Positions 52,637 to 62,737 of a stretch of 64,000 nucleotides of DNA are shown here, piece after piece. Source of the stretch: Larkinella insperata (lineage in GTDB: Bacteria > Bacteroidota > Bacteroidia > Cytophagales > Spirosomataceae); contig NZ_CP110973.1 in NCBI RefSeq assembly GCF_026248825.1, forward strand, positions 5,415,501-5,479,500, read 5' to 3'. The stretch's first letter is position 1. Every line of letters starts with the position of its first letter. The notes below the pieces were generated by a model. The model made no database searches. It worked only from the letters and a program-made list of their open reading frames with translations, and had not been told where the DNA came from. Position numbers and translations under genes: made by a program.

Positions 52637-53638
52637 ATGAATAAAATTACAGACGCCCTGGGCCGCACGCCCGAAACCATCGGGATTTTCCGGGCCATCA
52701 AACTGGGCGATTTGCTCGTTGCCGTTCCGGCGTTGCGGGCGCTTCGTCGGGCTTTCCCGAAGGCCCATATTGCCCTAATCGGTTTACCGTGGGCCGCCGA
52801 TTTTGTGGACCGGTTTCCGGAATACCTAGACGAGTTTATCCCGTTTCCGGGCTGGCCCGGTTTGCCCGAACAACCCGTTGACCCCGAAAAAACGACCGCG
52901 TTTTTGAACGGGATGCAAAAACGGCGGTTTGATCTCGTTCTGCAAATGCAGGGCAATGGTACCTGCGTGAATCCGATGATGGCGCTGCTGGGGGCCCGGC
53001 AAACGGCGGGGTATTACCCGGCAGCGCTTCCGCAGTATTGCCTGGATGCTGATTTCTACCTGCCCTACCCCGAGGGTCAGCACGAAATCCGGCGGCACGT
53101 GCAGTTGATGGAATTTCTGGGCCTGCCGGCGCAGGGGTACGACCTCGAATTTCCGTTGACCGCGGCCGATCAGCAACGCGCCCGTGAGGTCGAGGAGTTG
53201 CAACAGCTGGCGTCCGATCCGTACGTGTGCATTCACGCGGGTGGCATTTCGGCCCGGCGCTGGCCCGAATCACGGTTTGCGCAGGTGGCCGACACCCTGG
53301 CCGAAAAAGGCTACCGGATCGTGCTGACGGGTACCGCCGGCGAAACCCCGATTGTGGAAAAGGTACAAAATCTGATGAAAGCGCCGGCCATCAGTCTGGC
53401 CGGAAAAACGGATCTGGGCGTCATCGGACGGGTACTTCGTGGTGCCTCCTTGCTGGTCAGCAACGACACCGGCGTGTCGCACATTGCCTCCGCCCTGAAA
53501 ACGCCCAGTGTGATTATCTACTCGACGTCCCGGCCCGAAGAATGGGGGCCGCTGAACCAGAATCTGCACCGGGCCGTTCGGGAAACCGCCGACCCTCAAC
53601 GTGTTACGGACGAAGCGTTGACAGTACTGGCGCCGTAA
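52637..53638 (+). CDS. GT9-family (heptosyltransferase-like) glycosyltransferase 2
   Basis: A 333-residue GT9 enzyme with FRAIKLGDLLVAVPALRAL at the N-terminus, IHAGGISARRWPESRFAQV in the middle and SNDTGVSHIASALKTPSV for donor binding. It is not a recent duplicate of the GT9 at 48635. The ATG at 52637 is preferred to the upstream start at 52601. Its 3' end overlaps that of the convergent GT4 gene by 35 bases. Confidence 0.9.
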   Translation: MNKITDALGRTPETIGIFRAIKLGDLLVAVPALRALRRAFPKAHIALIGLPWAADFVDRFPEYLDEFIPFPGWPGLPEQPVDPEKTTAFLNGMQKRRFDLVLQMQGNGTCVNPMMALLGARQTAGYYPAALPQYCLDADFYLPYPEGQHEIRRHVQLMEFLGLPAQGYDLEFPLTAADQQRAREVEELQQLASDPYVCIHAGGISARRWPESRFAQVADTLAEKGYRIVLTGTAGETPIVEKVQNLMKAPAISLAGKTDLGVIGRVLRGASLLVSNDTGVSHIASALKTPSVIIYSTSRPEEWGPLNQNLHRAVRETADPQRVTDEALTVLAP

Positions 53639-54578
53639 CGACCTCCTCCATCACCCGGTTCCAGTCCCGCACAAACCGTTCGAGTCCAAACCGGCTAAGA
53701 GCCAGTTTCTTCGCCTGCTCGCCCATCCGCCTGGCTTCGGCCGGGTTGTCGAGCAGGTAGCGCATTTTCTCCACCAATTCGTCGGGACTGCAGGATACGA
53801 AGCCGTGGACGTTGTTTTCGATCACGGTTGGCAACTCGGTGGTGGCCAGGGCAACAATCGGCATTCCGATCGTCATGGCTTCGATCACCGCCAGCGGCAG
53901 GCTGCTGTAGCGCATGGGGCTGAACAGAAACCGGTATTCGGCCAGCCGCCGGTGGAGATGCCGGTAATGAATTTCACCGATCCCCCCGATCTCGGCCGAT
54001 TTCATTCCCATGACCGTGAGGGGCAACTGCTGCCGAACCTCTTCAAACAGATCAAATCCGGCCATCCGCCCCCGTCGTTGCAGTTCGTTCACGACCACAA
54101 TTCCCTCCTCACGGTGCCCCTCGTAACGCACCGACGGATCAATGGCCACGCTGTGTTCAATGACGTAGCTGGGGGCCTGGCCGTTGTCCCACATCAGCCG
54201 GTTATAATGCGTGACGTGCACCAGGGAGACGCCCGGATCATCGGCGACCGGGTGGCGCGAAAACGTGGGATGTGGCTCGGGGGTGTTGTGTTCCAGGTAG
54301 ATTTTGGGCAGTTGCAACTGCTCTTCGGACAAAATTTCGAATTGATCGGTCTGGTAGTTTTTGGGGGTTTGAAAGAGGATCAGATCCAGGTCCAGGTTGC
54401 GAACTTCATCGGCGGGTACTTCCCGGACGTACTCGGGCATCGTGGAGTCAACGCCCCGGCCGATGTAGCCTTCCGATTGATCGGGTTTAGTGGGAAGGTA
54501 CCAGTTGTGTTCTGCCTGCGTAATGGCCGTCAGGTAAGCCCCGTGAATGTGCCAGATCAGGATATTTAGTTTTCGCAT
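53604..54578 (-). CDS. GT4-like glycosyltransferase
   Basis: A 324-residue enzyme in GT-B style: ILIWHIHGAYLTAITQAEHN at the start, YRFLFSPMRYSSLPLAVIEA and MTIGMPIVALATTELPTVIE at the donor site. The N-terminal domain is short. It is one of two genes of the cluster read in the opposite direction. The ATG at 54578 begins MRKLNILIW; an upstream start at 54608 is less likely. It overlaps the GT9 gene tail-to-tail. Confidence 0.85.
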   Translation of the reverse strand: MRKLNILIWHIHGAYLTAITQAEHNWYLPTKPDQSEGYIGRGVDSTMPEYVREVPADEVRNLDLDLILFQTPKNYQTDQFEILSEEQLQLPKIYLEHNTPEPHPTFSRHPVADDPGVSLVHVTHYNRLMWDNGQAPSYVIEHSVAIDPSVRYEGHREEGIVVVNELQRRGRMAGFDLFEEVRQQLPLTVMGMKSAEIGGIGEIHYRHLHRRLAEYRFLFSPMRYSSLPLAVIEAMTIGMPIVALATTELPTVIENNVHGFVSCSPDELVEKMRYLLDNPAEARRMGEQAKKLALSRFGLERFVRDWNRVMEEVVTAPVLSTLRP

Positions 54579-54770
54579 AATGAAAAGGTTGTAAAACGGT
54601 AACTGCACCGTCCGGAAGCCGGTTGAGGGGAGTAAGGCAACGGTCCCGCAACAAACCCAAAAAATGGCTTTTCCAGCCAGCAGAGGGCCAAATCCTCATT
54701 AATCAGTCTTGTTTTGACACCCTCATTTTGGTTGTCGGTTAGAGCTTGGAAACTAAACCGATTTAAAATT

Positions 54771-55085
54771 ATGGGAGTGGGTATTGAAATGATTGTTGCC
54801 CTATTGCTGATGCTGGTGGCTGGTGGCTACATCATCTACCGGGCTGTAATCCGCGGAAAAACGAGTGGTCCGGGGTTGGACAAACCGGCTTCCAAGCCCA
54901 TGCGGCTGGCGACAATCAGCGCCGGGGTGGGACTTATCATTGTGATTGCGCTCACGCTGGAATTCTGTCAGGAGCAAAATAATCGAATGGATAAAAACAC
55001 CCACGAAGACAATTCATTAGACAACGTTGGGAAAGGCGAAAACGAAGATGACAACCGGGATGACCCGGACGAGACGCAGCGGTGA
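54771..55085 (+). CDS. Small two-helix membrane protein
   Basis: A 104-residue protein with helices at about residues 5-24 (EMIVALLLMLVAGGYIIYRA) and 45-65 (RLATISAGVGLIIVIALTL), a basic loop between, and a strongly acidic C-terminal tail (NEDDNRDDPDET). The ATG at 54771 starts directly at the first helix. Its TGA overlaps the possible GTG start of the GH1-like gene, so the two are probably cotranslated. Function unknown. Confidence 0.65.
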   Translation: MGVGIEMIVALLLMLVAGGYIIYRAVIRGKTSGPGLDKPASKPMRLATISAGVGLIIVIALTLEFCQEQNNRMDKNTHEDNSLDNVGKGENEDDNRDDPDETQR

Positions 55086-55138
55086 TTGTAATTCACCGAC
55101 AATCTGCGTATCTTTTCCCGGAATCAACTGCTCCTTCG

Positions 55139-56377
55139 ATGGACGTATTAACGCATCAGCGTATTGCCTTACCGGATCACATACTTTCTAATCCATTCCG
55201 GTCCTTCTGGATGGCCGGCTACGAATGCACCGATAAACTTAATTCCTGGGGAAACCGGGTCGATTTCCTGCACACCACGGGTCACCTGCAGCGTCTGGAC
55301 GACGACTACCAGGATCTGCAACCGTTCGGCATCCGGACGGTTCGGGAGGGAATTCGGTGGAGCCAGGTCGAGAAACGCCCCTACCAGTACGACTGGCAGG
55401 TTGTCGAGCACATGATTGAGCGGGGCCGTGTGAACGGTATTCAGCAGGTCTGGGATCTCTGTCACTTCGGTTTTCCGGATGATCTGACGCCCCTGCATCC
55501 GATGTTTGCCCGGCGGTTCGCGGCTCTGTGCCGGTCTTTTATCCAGTTTTACCGAACAATTGATCCCGACCGCACCCTGATTGTAACCCCGATCAACGAG
55601 GTCAGCTTTTTGTCGTGGCTCGGGGGTGACGCCCGGGGTACGTCGCCGTATTGCATCGGGCAGGGCTGGGAAGTCAAGTACGGACTGATGCGGGCTTACA
55701 TTGAAGGTGTTGCCGCCCTGCGGGAAATTGACCCGACGGTCCGGATTCTGACGACCGAACCGCTGGTGAACATGGTGCCCCCGCTGAACGCAACTCCCGA
55801 GCAGATCGGGCAGGCTGCGCTGGCGCATACCGATCAGTACCAGGCGACCGACATGCTCAGCGGCCGGATGTGCCCCGAACTGGGTGGGCGACCGGAGTAT
55901 CTGGACATAATCGGGCTGAATTTTTATTACAATAATCAGTGGATTGTGGGGTCCGGCGAATTTCTGCCCTGGGCCAACGACTGGCTCGATCCCCGCTGGC
56001 GCCCCCTGCGCGACCTGTTTATGCAGGTTTACCACCGCTATCAACGGCCCATTGTCTTGTCGGAAACCAGCCACCCCGGCGAAGACCGGCCATCCTGGAT
56101 TCGGTTTGTAGCCCGGGAAAGTGCGGCCGTCCTGAAACAGGGTATTCCGCTCTGGGGCATCTGCCTGTACCCCATCATCGACCGCCCGGACTGGGACCAT
56201 CTGACGCCCTGGCACCGGTCGGGTCTGTGGGATGCCGAACTGGATGTGAACGGCGCGGTTAGTCAGGAACCGTTCCGCCGGATTTTAAACCAACCGTACG
56301 CCGATGCGCTGCTCGACGCCCAGGCCCTGGTAGCCCTGGCTCAGATTCAGCCCGAAGTCAACCACTTCCGGTTATAA
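55139..56377 (+). CDS. GH1-like glycoside hydrolase
   Basis: A 412-residue TIM-barrel glycosidase of clan GH-A, close to GH1 beta-glycosidases: FRSFWMAGYECTDKLN near the start, VREGIRWSQVEKRPYQYDW, the acid/base Glu in TPINEVSF (NEP is usual in GH1) and the nucleophile Glu in VLSETSHPGE. No signal peptide. A GTG at 55082 overlapping the previous stop would add 19 residues. In this cluster it may trim or check a saccharide intermediate. Confidence 0.82.
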   Translation: MDVLTHQRIALPDHILSNPFRSFWMAGYECTDKLNSWGNRVDFLHTTGHLQRLDDDYQDLQPFGIRTVREGIRWSQVEKRPYQYDWQVVEHMIERGRVNGIQQVWDLCHFGFPDDLTPLHPMFARRFAALCRSFIQFYRTIDPDRTLIVTPINEVSFLSWLGGDARGTSPYCIGQGWEVKYGLMRAYIEGVAALREIDPTVRILTTEPLVNMVPPLNATPEQIGQAALAHTDQYQATDMLSGRMCPELGGRPEYLDIIGLNFYYNNQWIVGSGEFLPWANDWLDPRWRPLRDLFMQVYHRYQRPIVLSETSHPGEDRPSWIRFVARESAAVLKQGIPLWGICLYPIIDRPDWDHLTPWHRSGLWDAELDVNGAVSQEPFRRILNQPYADALLDAQALVALAQIQPEVNHFRL

Positions 56378-56421
56378 TTAATTCTTGACAGAAACCCGGA
56401 TGCGGGTGCTGTAGGAACCAG

Positions 56422-56450
56422 AAAAGCCCAGCCTGTATGGCTGGGCTTTT
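56422..56450. terminator. Bidirectional terminator
   Basis: AAAAGCCCAGCC / GGCTGGGCTTTT with a five-base loop, between the convergent GH1-like and GT4 genes. Confidence 0.92.
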
Positions 56451-56470
56451 TAGTAACCGTGTTGGTATGC

Positions 56471-57691
56471 TTAGACCGTAACGGCTTTTGTAGCCGAAAA
56501 CTGCGACAGTCGGGCCACCTGTAACTGGTCTTCAATCAAGTCGTGCATATCCTTCCAGGTCTGCTGCCAGGAACTCTGCGCCAACTGGGCATCAATCCGT
56601 TTCCAGCACATCGACCCGGGATCTGCCAGCGCCGCAGCAATCGAACGCTCAAACTCCTCCGCCCCGTCGGCAATCCACACCGGACCACACTCCCCGTAGG
56701 TGCTGACCACATCCCGGATCGGCGAGGACACCACCGGCAGACCCGCAGCCAGGTACTCCGGCGTCTTGGTGGGGCTGATGAAGCGCGTCGATTCGTTGAG
56801 CGCAAAGGGCAACAGCGCCACCTGCCAGTTGCTGAAATAGGCCGGCAGCTGCTCGTAGGCCTTCATGCCCAGGTAGTGCAGGTTAGGCCCCTGCGGCAGC
56901 GAAGCCGGGTCAATCTTGACCACCGGACCCAGCAGCACAAACTGCCAGTCGGGCCGCCGTTTCGCCAGTTCGCCCAGCAGGGCGATGTCCAGCCGCTCGT
57001 CGATAACCCCACTGAAGCCGATGCGCGGGTAAGCCAGCGAACTCTGATCGGCCGGATCGGCCAGCCCCAGGCGGGCCTGCCCAAAGTGGTGGTTGTCGAT
57101 GCTGCTGGGAAAGGCGTGCACCGAGGGGTGCAGATTTTTCTTGGCTTCGTATAAGCTCTGACCGCCCGTGAAGACCAATTTGGCCTGTTGCAGCAATTGT
57201 TTCTCCCGTTCCCGCAATTGCGGGGGCGCCCCCCGGAAGGCCGACAGTTCGTCCATGCAATCGTAGACGGTGAGCCGGGGCTGGATATGCTCGGTAAAGT
57301 TGAGGGCCATGGGCGTGTAGTACCAGGCCACAAAGTCGGTGATCTGGTGCTGGGTCAATAGTTCGTCGAGCCACTTGCGCTGCATGGTCTGCTGGGTCTG
57401 GGCATCGGTACCGCCGGGCAGGTGCGGCACCAGGATGTTGAGCTGGGCGTTGACGGGCCGCACTTCCAGCCAGGAGCGGTTGTCGACGACGGGTTCTTCC
57501 CGGAACCAGACGCGGAAGTGGCGGCTGGCCCGGCTGAGCAAATGCTGGGGGCGCTGGTAGACGAAGTTCCAGCGCAGGTGTGAAAAACAAATTAAATCCT
57601 GGGCTGCCGGAGTTTCCGAGATTAATCCGAGTGATTTGGCTGCTTCCTGAGGTGTTGCCGGAGTGCCGGTTACCGGTTGATGATTAGACAT
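56471..57691 (-). CDS. GT4-like glycosyltransferase
   Basis: A 406-residue enzyme: ICFSHLRWNFVYQRPQHLLS near the N-terminus, YDCMDELSAF in the middle, RIGFSGVIDERLDIALLGEL and SPTKTPEYLAAGLPVVSS at the donor site. The FVYQRPQHL motif is typical of a group of GT4-like enzymes found beside UDP-galactopyranose-mutase and polysaccharide genes. A 35-residue flexible, Pro/Thr-rich lead precedes the domain. It is read toward the GH1-like gene. Confidence 0.87.
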   Translation of the reverse strand: MSNHQPVTGTPATPQEAAKSLGLISETPAAQDLICFSHLRWNFVYQRPQHLLSRASRHFRVWFREEPVVDNRSWLEVRPVNAQLNILVPHLPGGTDAQTQQTMQRKWLDELLTQHQITDFVAWYYTPMALNFTEHIQPRLTVYDCMDELSAFRGAPPQLREREKQLLQQAKLVFTGGQSLYEAKKNLHPSVHAFPSSIDNHHFGQARLGLADPADQSSLAYPRIGFSGVIDERLDIALLGELAKRRPDWQFVLLGPVVKIDPASLPQGPNLHYLGMKAYEQLPAYFSNWQVALLPFALNESTRFISPTKTPEYLAAGLPVVSSPIRDVVSTYGECGPVWIADGAEEFERSIAAALADPGSMCWKRIDAQLAQSSWQQTWKDMHDLIEDQLQVARLSQFSATKAVTV

Positions 57692-58062
57692 ACGTTGCTG
57701 TTTAATAAATAGTTTATTGCCTGCTGCGTCGGCAAACCCTTGGGTTAAGGTATCAGTAGTAGCCCTGCATTAGTTACCAAACTAAATCAGGCCCGCAATA
57801 GCTGTTGCAATTCTCGACAAAGTTAGGAAGTGGCCCGAATTCGCTTAACAGAACCCTAATAAAGGCGTTTTTTGCCTCAGATTGATCACCGCACCCCCTC
57901 CGCGGGCCATATTCTTTTTTTACGGGCGAATAATAGCCTACTCCGAACCGGGGCAGTTCCCCTAAAGCATCCGGATTCTGAACGCTGCCGAAAACGGATG
58001 AGTGCAGACTGTTAAGACGCGCTACGGAACCGTATTATTCATTTACCAGACGATTTAAATTC
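57692..58062. other. Divergent promoter region
   Basis: 370 bases between the GT4 gene (minus) and susC (plus), with no frame. It should hold the promoter of the SusC/SusD operon; no extracytoplasmic sigma or anti-sigma gene is beside it. Confidence 0.45.
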
Positions 58063-61000
58063 ATGAAAAATCAGCTACCACGGCGTGGACCCGGTCGACG
58101 GTTCACGCGCATCAGCCTGTTACAACCTCTTCTGATTCTCTGGGCCGCCGTCAGTGCAATCGCCCAAACTATAACCGGTAAAGTAACCAGTGACAACGGA
58201 GAGTCGCTACCCGGTGTTAGCATTCAGTTGAGGGGAACCACTACCGGCACCACCACCGACCCCAACGGCAATTACTCCCTGACGCTTCCGGCCGCCAGCG
58301 GAACGCTGGTCTTTAGTTTCATCGGGTTTCAAACGCAGGAAGTGCCCATCAACAACCGGCCGACCATCAACGTCACCCTGGCAACCGACGTTCAGGCCCT
58401 GTCGGAAGTGGTGGTAGTGGGATACGGTACGCAGCGCCGGCAGGAACTGACCACCGCCGTTACTTCAGTGGGCGCTCAGGCCATCCAGCGGCAGCCCGTC
58501 GCCGGTTTTGATCAGGCCCTGCAGGGACAGGCCCCCGGTATTCAGGTAACGGCCCCAACGGGTGCGCCCGGCGCGGGTATCAACATCCGGATTCGGGGCA
58601 ACAACTCCATCAGCCTGACTAACTCGCCCCTGTACGTCATCGACGGCGTGCCGGTTTTGCCCACGTATGACCAGGAACTCGGTATTGGCAACCAGCGTCC
58701 TAACCCGCTCAACACCCTGAACCCGAACGATATTGAGTCCATCGACGTCCTGAAGGATGCGGCCGCTGCGGCCATTTACGGACTACGGGCATCCAACGGG
58801 GTGGTGGTGATTACGACCAAGCGGGGCAAGACCGGGCAACCGCAGGTGAGCCTGAACGTTTACTACGGCACGCAGCAGTTACGCCGAAAAATCGAGCTGC
58901 TCAACGCCCGCCAGTTTGCCGAGTATTTCAACGAAGCAAATGTTGCCGCCGGCAATCCGCCCGCCTTTACGGACCTGAACAACCTGCCCTACAACACCGA
59001 CTGGCAGGATGCCGTGTACCGCACCGGCCCCATTCAGAACTACCAGATCAGCCTCAGTGGCGGCACCGACCGAACGAAATACTACGTCTCGGGCGGGTAC
59101 TTCAAGCAAACCGGTATCCTGCTCAACTCGGGTTTTGACCGGTACAACTTCAAACTGAATCTCGACCAGCAAATGGGCGACCGGTTTCGGCTGGGTACCA
59201 GTCTGAACCTGAGCCGGACCAACAACAACACCAGCGTCCGGAGCGAACTGGGGCTGCAAAATTCGGGTACGGTATTGGGCGCTCTGGCCCAGATTCCGAC
59301 CATCCCGATCCGCAACCCAAACGGCAGTTATGCCATCAACCCGTTCCAGCAGCTGGATAACCCGGTGGGCAACCTGCTGGAAACAAACAACCGAGCCATC
59401 ATTTACCAGGTAATCGGAAATGTCTACGGCGAACTGGACATCCTCCCCAATCTGTCGCTTCGTAGTTCGCTGGGGATCGATTTCCGGACCCAACTCGAAA
59501 ACCAGTTCATCACCCGCAACTACCCCGGCACCCAGAACGCCAGCCCCGCAACCCGCGGTAGCGCCAGCACCGCCACGAATCAGCAGGTGGTCTGGTTGTG
59601 GGAAAATACGCTGACCTACGACCCGGAACTGGGAAACGATCATAAACTGACGCTGCTGGGCGGCCAGTCCGTTCAGTCGTCGGACCGGTTTACCTCCCGC
59701 GCTTCGGTTACCGGTTTTCCGTCGAATGCCGTGCCGTACCTGAGCGCCGGAACGCAGTTTACTGCCCCCTCCAGTTACCAGGACCAGTGGGGGTTGCTGA
59801 GCTTTTTTGCCCGCGCCATCTATAATTACCAGGAACGGTATCTGGCTACGCTCAGCCTGCGGGCCGACGGTTCGAGCCGGTTTGCGCCGAACAACCGCTT
59901 CGGGTATTTCCCGGCCCTGTCGCTCGGCTGGCGGGTTTCGCGCGAAACCTTTTTTCCACAGTCCAAAGTCGTCAACGACCTGAAATTGCGGGTGAGTTAC
60001 GGCGCCAACGGCAACCAGGAAATTGGGGCCTATCAGCGGTTCAGCACCTACGCATCGGGGGCCAACTACGCCGGTTCGGGCGGAATTCAGGGCGGAATCG
60101 CCCCCCAGCAGATCGGGAATACCGATTTACGCTGGGAAACGACCAAGCAGTTCAACGTGGGGGTCGACATTGGTTTGTTCAACAACCGGTTAACGGCGAC
60201 CTTGGATGCCTACCACAAACGCACCACCGACCTGCTGACGAACGTGCCGCTGCCCTTCAACGCGGGAGCGCAGAATCCGCAGATCATTCAGAACATCGGC
60301 GACATCCAGAACAAAGGGCTGGAGCTGGGCATCAACAGCACCAACATTGAAAGCCAGGGCAACGGCCTGAACTGGACAACCAACTTTAACATCAGCCTGA
60401 ACCGCAACAAGGTGCTCGATATTGGCACCCTCCGCAACGAGCAGGGGCAGGAAGTCGACCGGCAGATCATCGGCGATTTTACCATCACCCGCAAAGGTGA
60501 ACCGCTGGGCGCCTTTTACGGCTACGTGGTGCAGGGGATTTTCGAGTCGCAGCAGGAAATTACCCAGGCCCCCACCCAACCCAATAACCCACAGCCGGGC
60601 GATATCCGGTTTGCCGACCTGAACGGCGACGGGGTGATCGACGCCAACGACCGCGCGGTCATCGGAAACCCCAACCCGGACTTTTTCGCCGGCTTGACCA
60701 ACACATTCACCTACAAGGGTTTTGAACTCAGCTTTCTGTTCCAGGGTAGTTTTGGAAACGACATCTTCAACCAGAACCGAATGAGCATTGAGGGCATGTC
60801 GGACCCGTTCAACCAGACCGCGCGGGTGCTGACCCGCTGGCGTCCCGACAACACGAATACTGACATTCCGCGGGCCGTTCGCTACGATCCCAACCAGAAC
60901 AACCGGTTTTCGACCCGGTTTGTGGAAAGCGGCACCTACACCCGCCTGAAAAACCTGACCGTTGCTTACACCCTGCCGACCAAAACGGTGCAGCGGGCCC

Positions 61001-61176
61001 GCATCAGCAGCGCCCGGATTTACCTGACCGGCCAGAACCTGCTCACGTTCACTAACTATACGGGTTACGACCCCGAAGTGAGCGCCGACCCGTTCTCATC
61101 GGTGGGCTTTGGCCGCGACTACGGCGTCTATCCGCAGGCCCGAACCTATACCGCAGGCATCACCGTCAACTTTTAA
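58063..61176 (+). CDS. SusC-like TonB-dependent outer-membrane transporter
   Basis: A 1037-residue protein with a signal peptide (LLQPLLILWAAVSAIAQ), a CarboxypepD-like beta domain (TGKVTSDNGESLPGVSIQLR), the plug with VVVVGYGTQRR and NIRIRGNNSI and PLYVIDGVPV, and a beta-barrel to the C-terminal aromatic end TAGITVNF. SusC proteins import oligosaccharides or peptides through the outer membrane with TonB energy, closed by a SusD lid. The susD gene follows after 11 bases. The nutrient cannot be inferred, since no enzyme gene of the operon is present downstream. Confidence 0.96.
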   Translation: MKNQLPRRGPGRRFTRISLLQPLLILWAAVSAIAQTITGKVTSDNGESLPGVSIQLRGTTTGTTTDPNGNYSLTLPAASGTLVFSFIGFQTQEVPINNRPTINVTLATDVQALSEVVVVGYGTQRRQELTTAVTSVGAQAIQRQPVAGFDQALQGQAPGIQVTAPTGAPGAGINIRIRGNNSISLTNSPLYVIDGVPVLPTYDQELGIGNQRPNPLNTLNPNDIESIDVLKDAAAAAIYGLRASNGVVVITTKRGKTGQPQVSLNVYYGTQQLRRKIELLNARQFAEYFNEANVAAGNPPAFTDLNNLPYNTDWQDAVYRTGPIQNYQISLSGGTDRTKYYVSGGYFKQTGILLNSGFDRYNFKLNLDQQMGDRFRLGTSLNLSRTNNNTSVRSELGLQNSGTVLGALAQIPTIPIRNPNGSYAINPFQQLDNPVGNLLETNNRAIIYQVIGNVYGELDILPNLSLRSSLGIDFRTQLENQFITRNYPGTQNASPATRGSASTATNQQVVWLWENTLTYDPELGNDHKLTLLGGQSVQSSDRFTSRASVTGFPSNAVPYLSAGTQFTAPSSYQDQWGLLSFFARAIYNYQERYLATLSLRADGSSRFAPNNRFGYFPALSLGWRVSRETFFPQSKVVNDLKLRVSYGANGNQEIGAYQRFSTYASGANYAGSGGIQGGIAPQQIGNTDLRWETTKQFNVGVDIGLFNNRLTATLDAYHKRTTDLLTNVPLPFNAGAQNPQIIQNIGDIQNKGLELGINSTNIESQGNGLNWTTNFNISLNRNKVLDIGTLRNEQGQEVDRQIIGDFTITRKGEPLGAFYGYVVQGIFESQQEITQAPTQPNNPQPGDIRFADLNGDGVIDANDRAVIGNPNPDFFAGLTNTFTYKGFELSFLFQGSFGNDIFNQNRMSIEGMSDPFNQTARVLTRWRPDNTNTDIPRAVRYDPNQNNRFSTRFVESGTYTRLKNLTVAYTLPTKTVQRARISSARIYLTGQNLLTFTNYTGYDPEVSADPFSSVGFGRDYGVYPQARTYTAGITVNF

Positions 61177-61187
61177 TCTACCCCGTC

Positions 61188-62639
61188 ATGAAGAAAATAA
61201 CGATACTCCTTCTCCCCTTCCTGTTTCTGGCGGGCTGCCAGGTGCTGGAAAAAACCCCGTTGCCTAGCATCACACCGGAAAACTTTTTTCAGAATGCCGA
61301 CGATGCTGAATCGGCGCTGACGGCGGCTTACGATGCGCTGCAACAAGCCGGTACGTACGGCCAGGACCTGAACACGGTGGGTGAAATGCCGTCCGACAAC
61401 GTCACGAGTACAAACGGCGACGTCAACGCCCTGGAACGCATCCTGTGGACACCCCAGACCAGCCAGGTAAACAACGTTTTTCAGGCGGCTTACATCGGCA
61501 TCAACCGGGCCAATGCCGTGTTGAACTACGTGCCAAATATTCAGATGGATACCGTCCGGCGAAACCAGATTCTGGCCGAAGCCAGCTTTTTGCGGGCCCT
61601 GCATTACTTCAACCTGGTTCGCCTGTACGGCGGGGTTCCGTTACGGCTTACGCCAACCGAGTCGGGCCAAAGCAGCATCGTCAACCTGGCGCGGTCTACG
61701 GACGAGCAGGTTTACGCTCAGATTGTCAGTGACCTGCAGCTTGCCGAACAATGGGCCACCCCCGGTTCAGCCAGTCCGATCCGGGTGAGTAAAACGGCGG
61801 TTAACGCCCTGCAAGCGAAGGTATTTCTGACCCGACGGCAATGGGCACAGGCCGCAGCGGCCGCCAACCGAGTCATCAGCAGCGGTTTGTACCAGCTGGT
61901 ACCCAACTTCAACGCCCTGTTTCCGCCGGAAAACAAACCCGAATCCATCTTTGAGGTGCAGTTTGCGGGGAATGCCGACGGCGGTTTTATCCTGCCCGAC
62001 CTCCTGCTGCCTTCGCCCCCGGCCACGTATTCATTTCCGAAATTCAACATTCCCACCAACGAACTGATCCAGTACGCCGACACGGTCAACGACCAGCGCT
62101 GGCGGTTCACGGGTGAAGTTGTTTCGGCGGGCCGGAATCACGCCAGCTTCGTGCTGTCTACCTCTTCCAACGCCAATGACAACGGCTATTTTGTTTACAA
62201 ATGGCGCAGCCCACCCAACGCCTTCAATAGTCCGGACAACTACTACGTGCTGCGGCTGGCGGATGTGCTGCTGATGCAGGCCGAAGCCCTCAATGAACAA
62301 AATGGCCCGTCGCAGGCTGCTCTGACGGCTCTGAATGCGGTTCGGACCCGGGCCGGTTTACCCGCCCTGACGCTGGCTACAGTCTCGACGCAGCAGGCGT
62401 TCCGGGTTGAGGTAGACCGCCAGCGTCGGCTGGAACTGGCCTTCGAGGGAGAGCGCTGGTTTGATCTGCTGCGGTATGCCCGGCACGAACTGGCCCAACC
62501 CGGCGTGGCGCACGAGGTGACGGCGCTGGACATTATTCAGCAGCAACGCGGTACGCCGGATGTCAATTACCTGCTGTTTCCGTTCCCGCAGACGGAAATT
62601 AACAACAACGCTTTGGTGCAGCAGAATCCGGGATACTGA
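61188..62639 (+). CDS. SusD-like nutrient-binding lipoprotein
   Basis: A 483-residue lipoprotein (lipobox LPFLFLAGC) with the SusD/RagB pattern: TPENFFQNADDAESALTAAY near the N-terminus, QAAYIGINRANAVLNYVP, AEASFLRALHYFNLVRLYGG and the C-terminal RRLELAFEGERWFDLLRY. It forms the lid of the SusC transporter and binds the nutrient at the cell surface. It is translated 11 bases after susC. Confidence 0.96.
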   Translation: MKKITILLLPFLFLAGCQVLEKTPLPSITPENFFQNADDAESALTAAYDALQQAGTYGQDLNTVGEMPSDNVTSTNGDVNALERILWTPQTSQVNNVFQAAYIGINRANAVLNYVPNIQMDTVRRNQILAEASFLRALHYFNLVRLYGGVPLRLTPTESGQSSIVNLARSTDEQVYAQIVSDLQLAEQWATPGSASPIRVSKTAVNALQAKVFLTRRQWAQAAAAANRVISSGLYQLVPNFNALFPPENKPESIFEVQFAGNADGGFILPDLLLPSPPATYSFPKFNIPTNELIQYADTVNDQRWRFTGEVVSAGRNHASFVLSTSSNANDNGYFVYKWRSPPNAFNSPDNYYVLRLADVLLMQAEALNEQNGPSQAALTALNAVRTRAGLPALTLATVSTQQAFRVEVDRQRRLELAFEGERWFDLLRYARHELAQPGVAHEVTALDIIQQQRGTPDVNYLLFPFPQTEINNNALVQQNPGY

Positions 62640-62656
62640 TTCGGGTTAACAGATGA

Positions 62657-62715
62657 AGGCGGTATTCGGATTGGCCGGTTTGTTGTCAGACCGTCAATCC
62701 GAATACCGCTTTTGT
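62657..62715. terminator. Bidirectional terminator
   Basis: GCGGTATTCGGATTG / CAATCCGAATACCGC separated by about 20 bases and followed by TTTTGTT, between the convergent susD and permease genes. Confidence 0.85.
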
Positions 62716-62737
62716 TGGCAGCTATTCTTTAAAAGCG

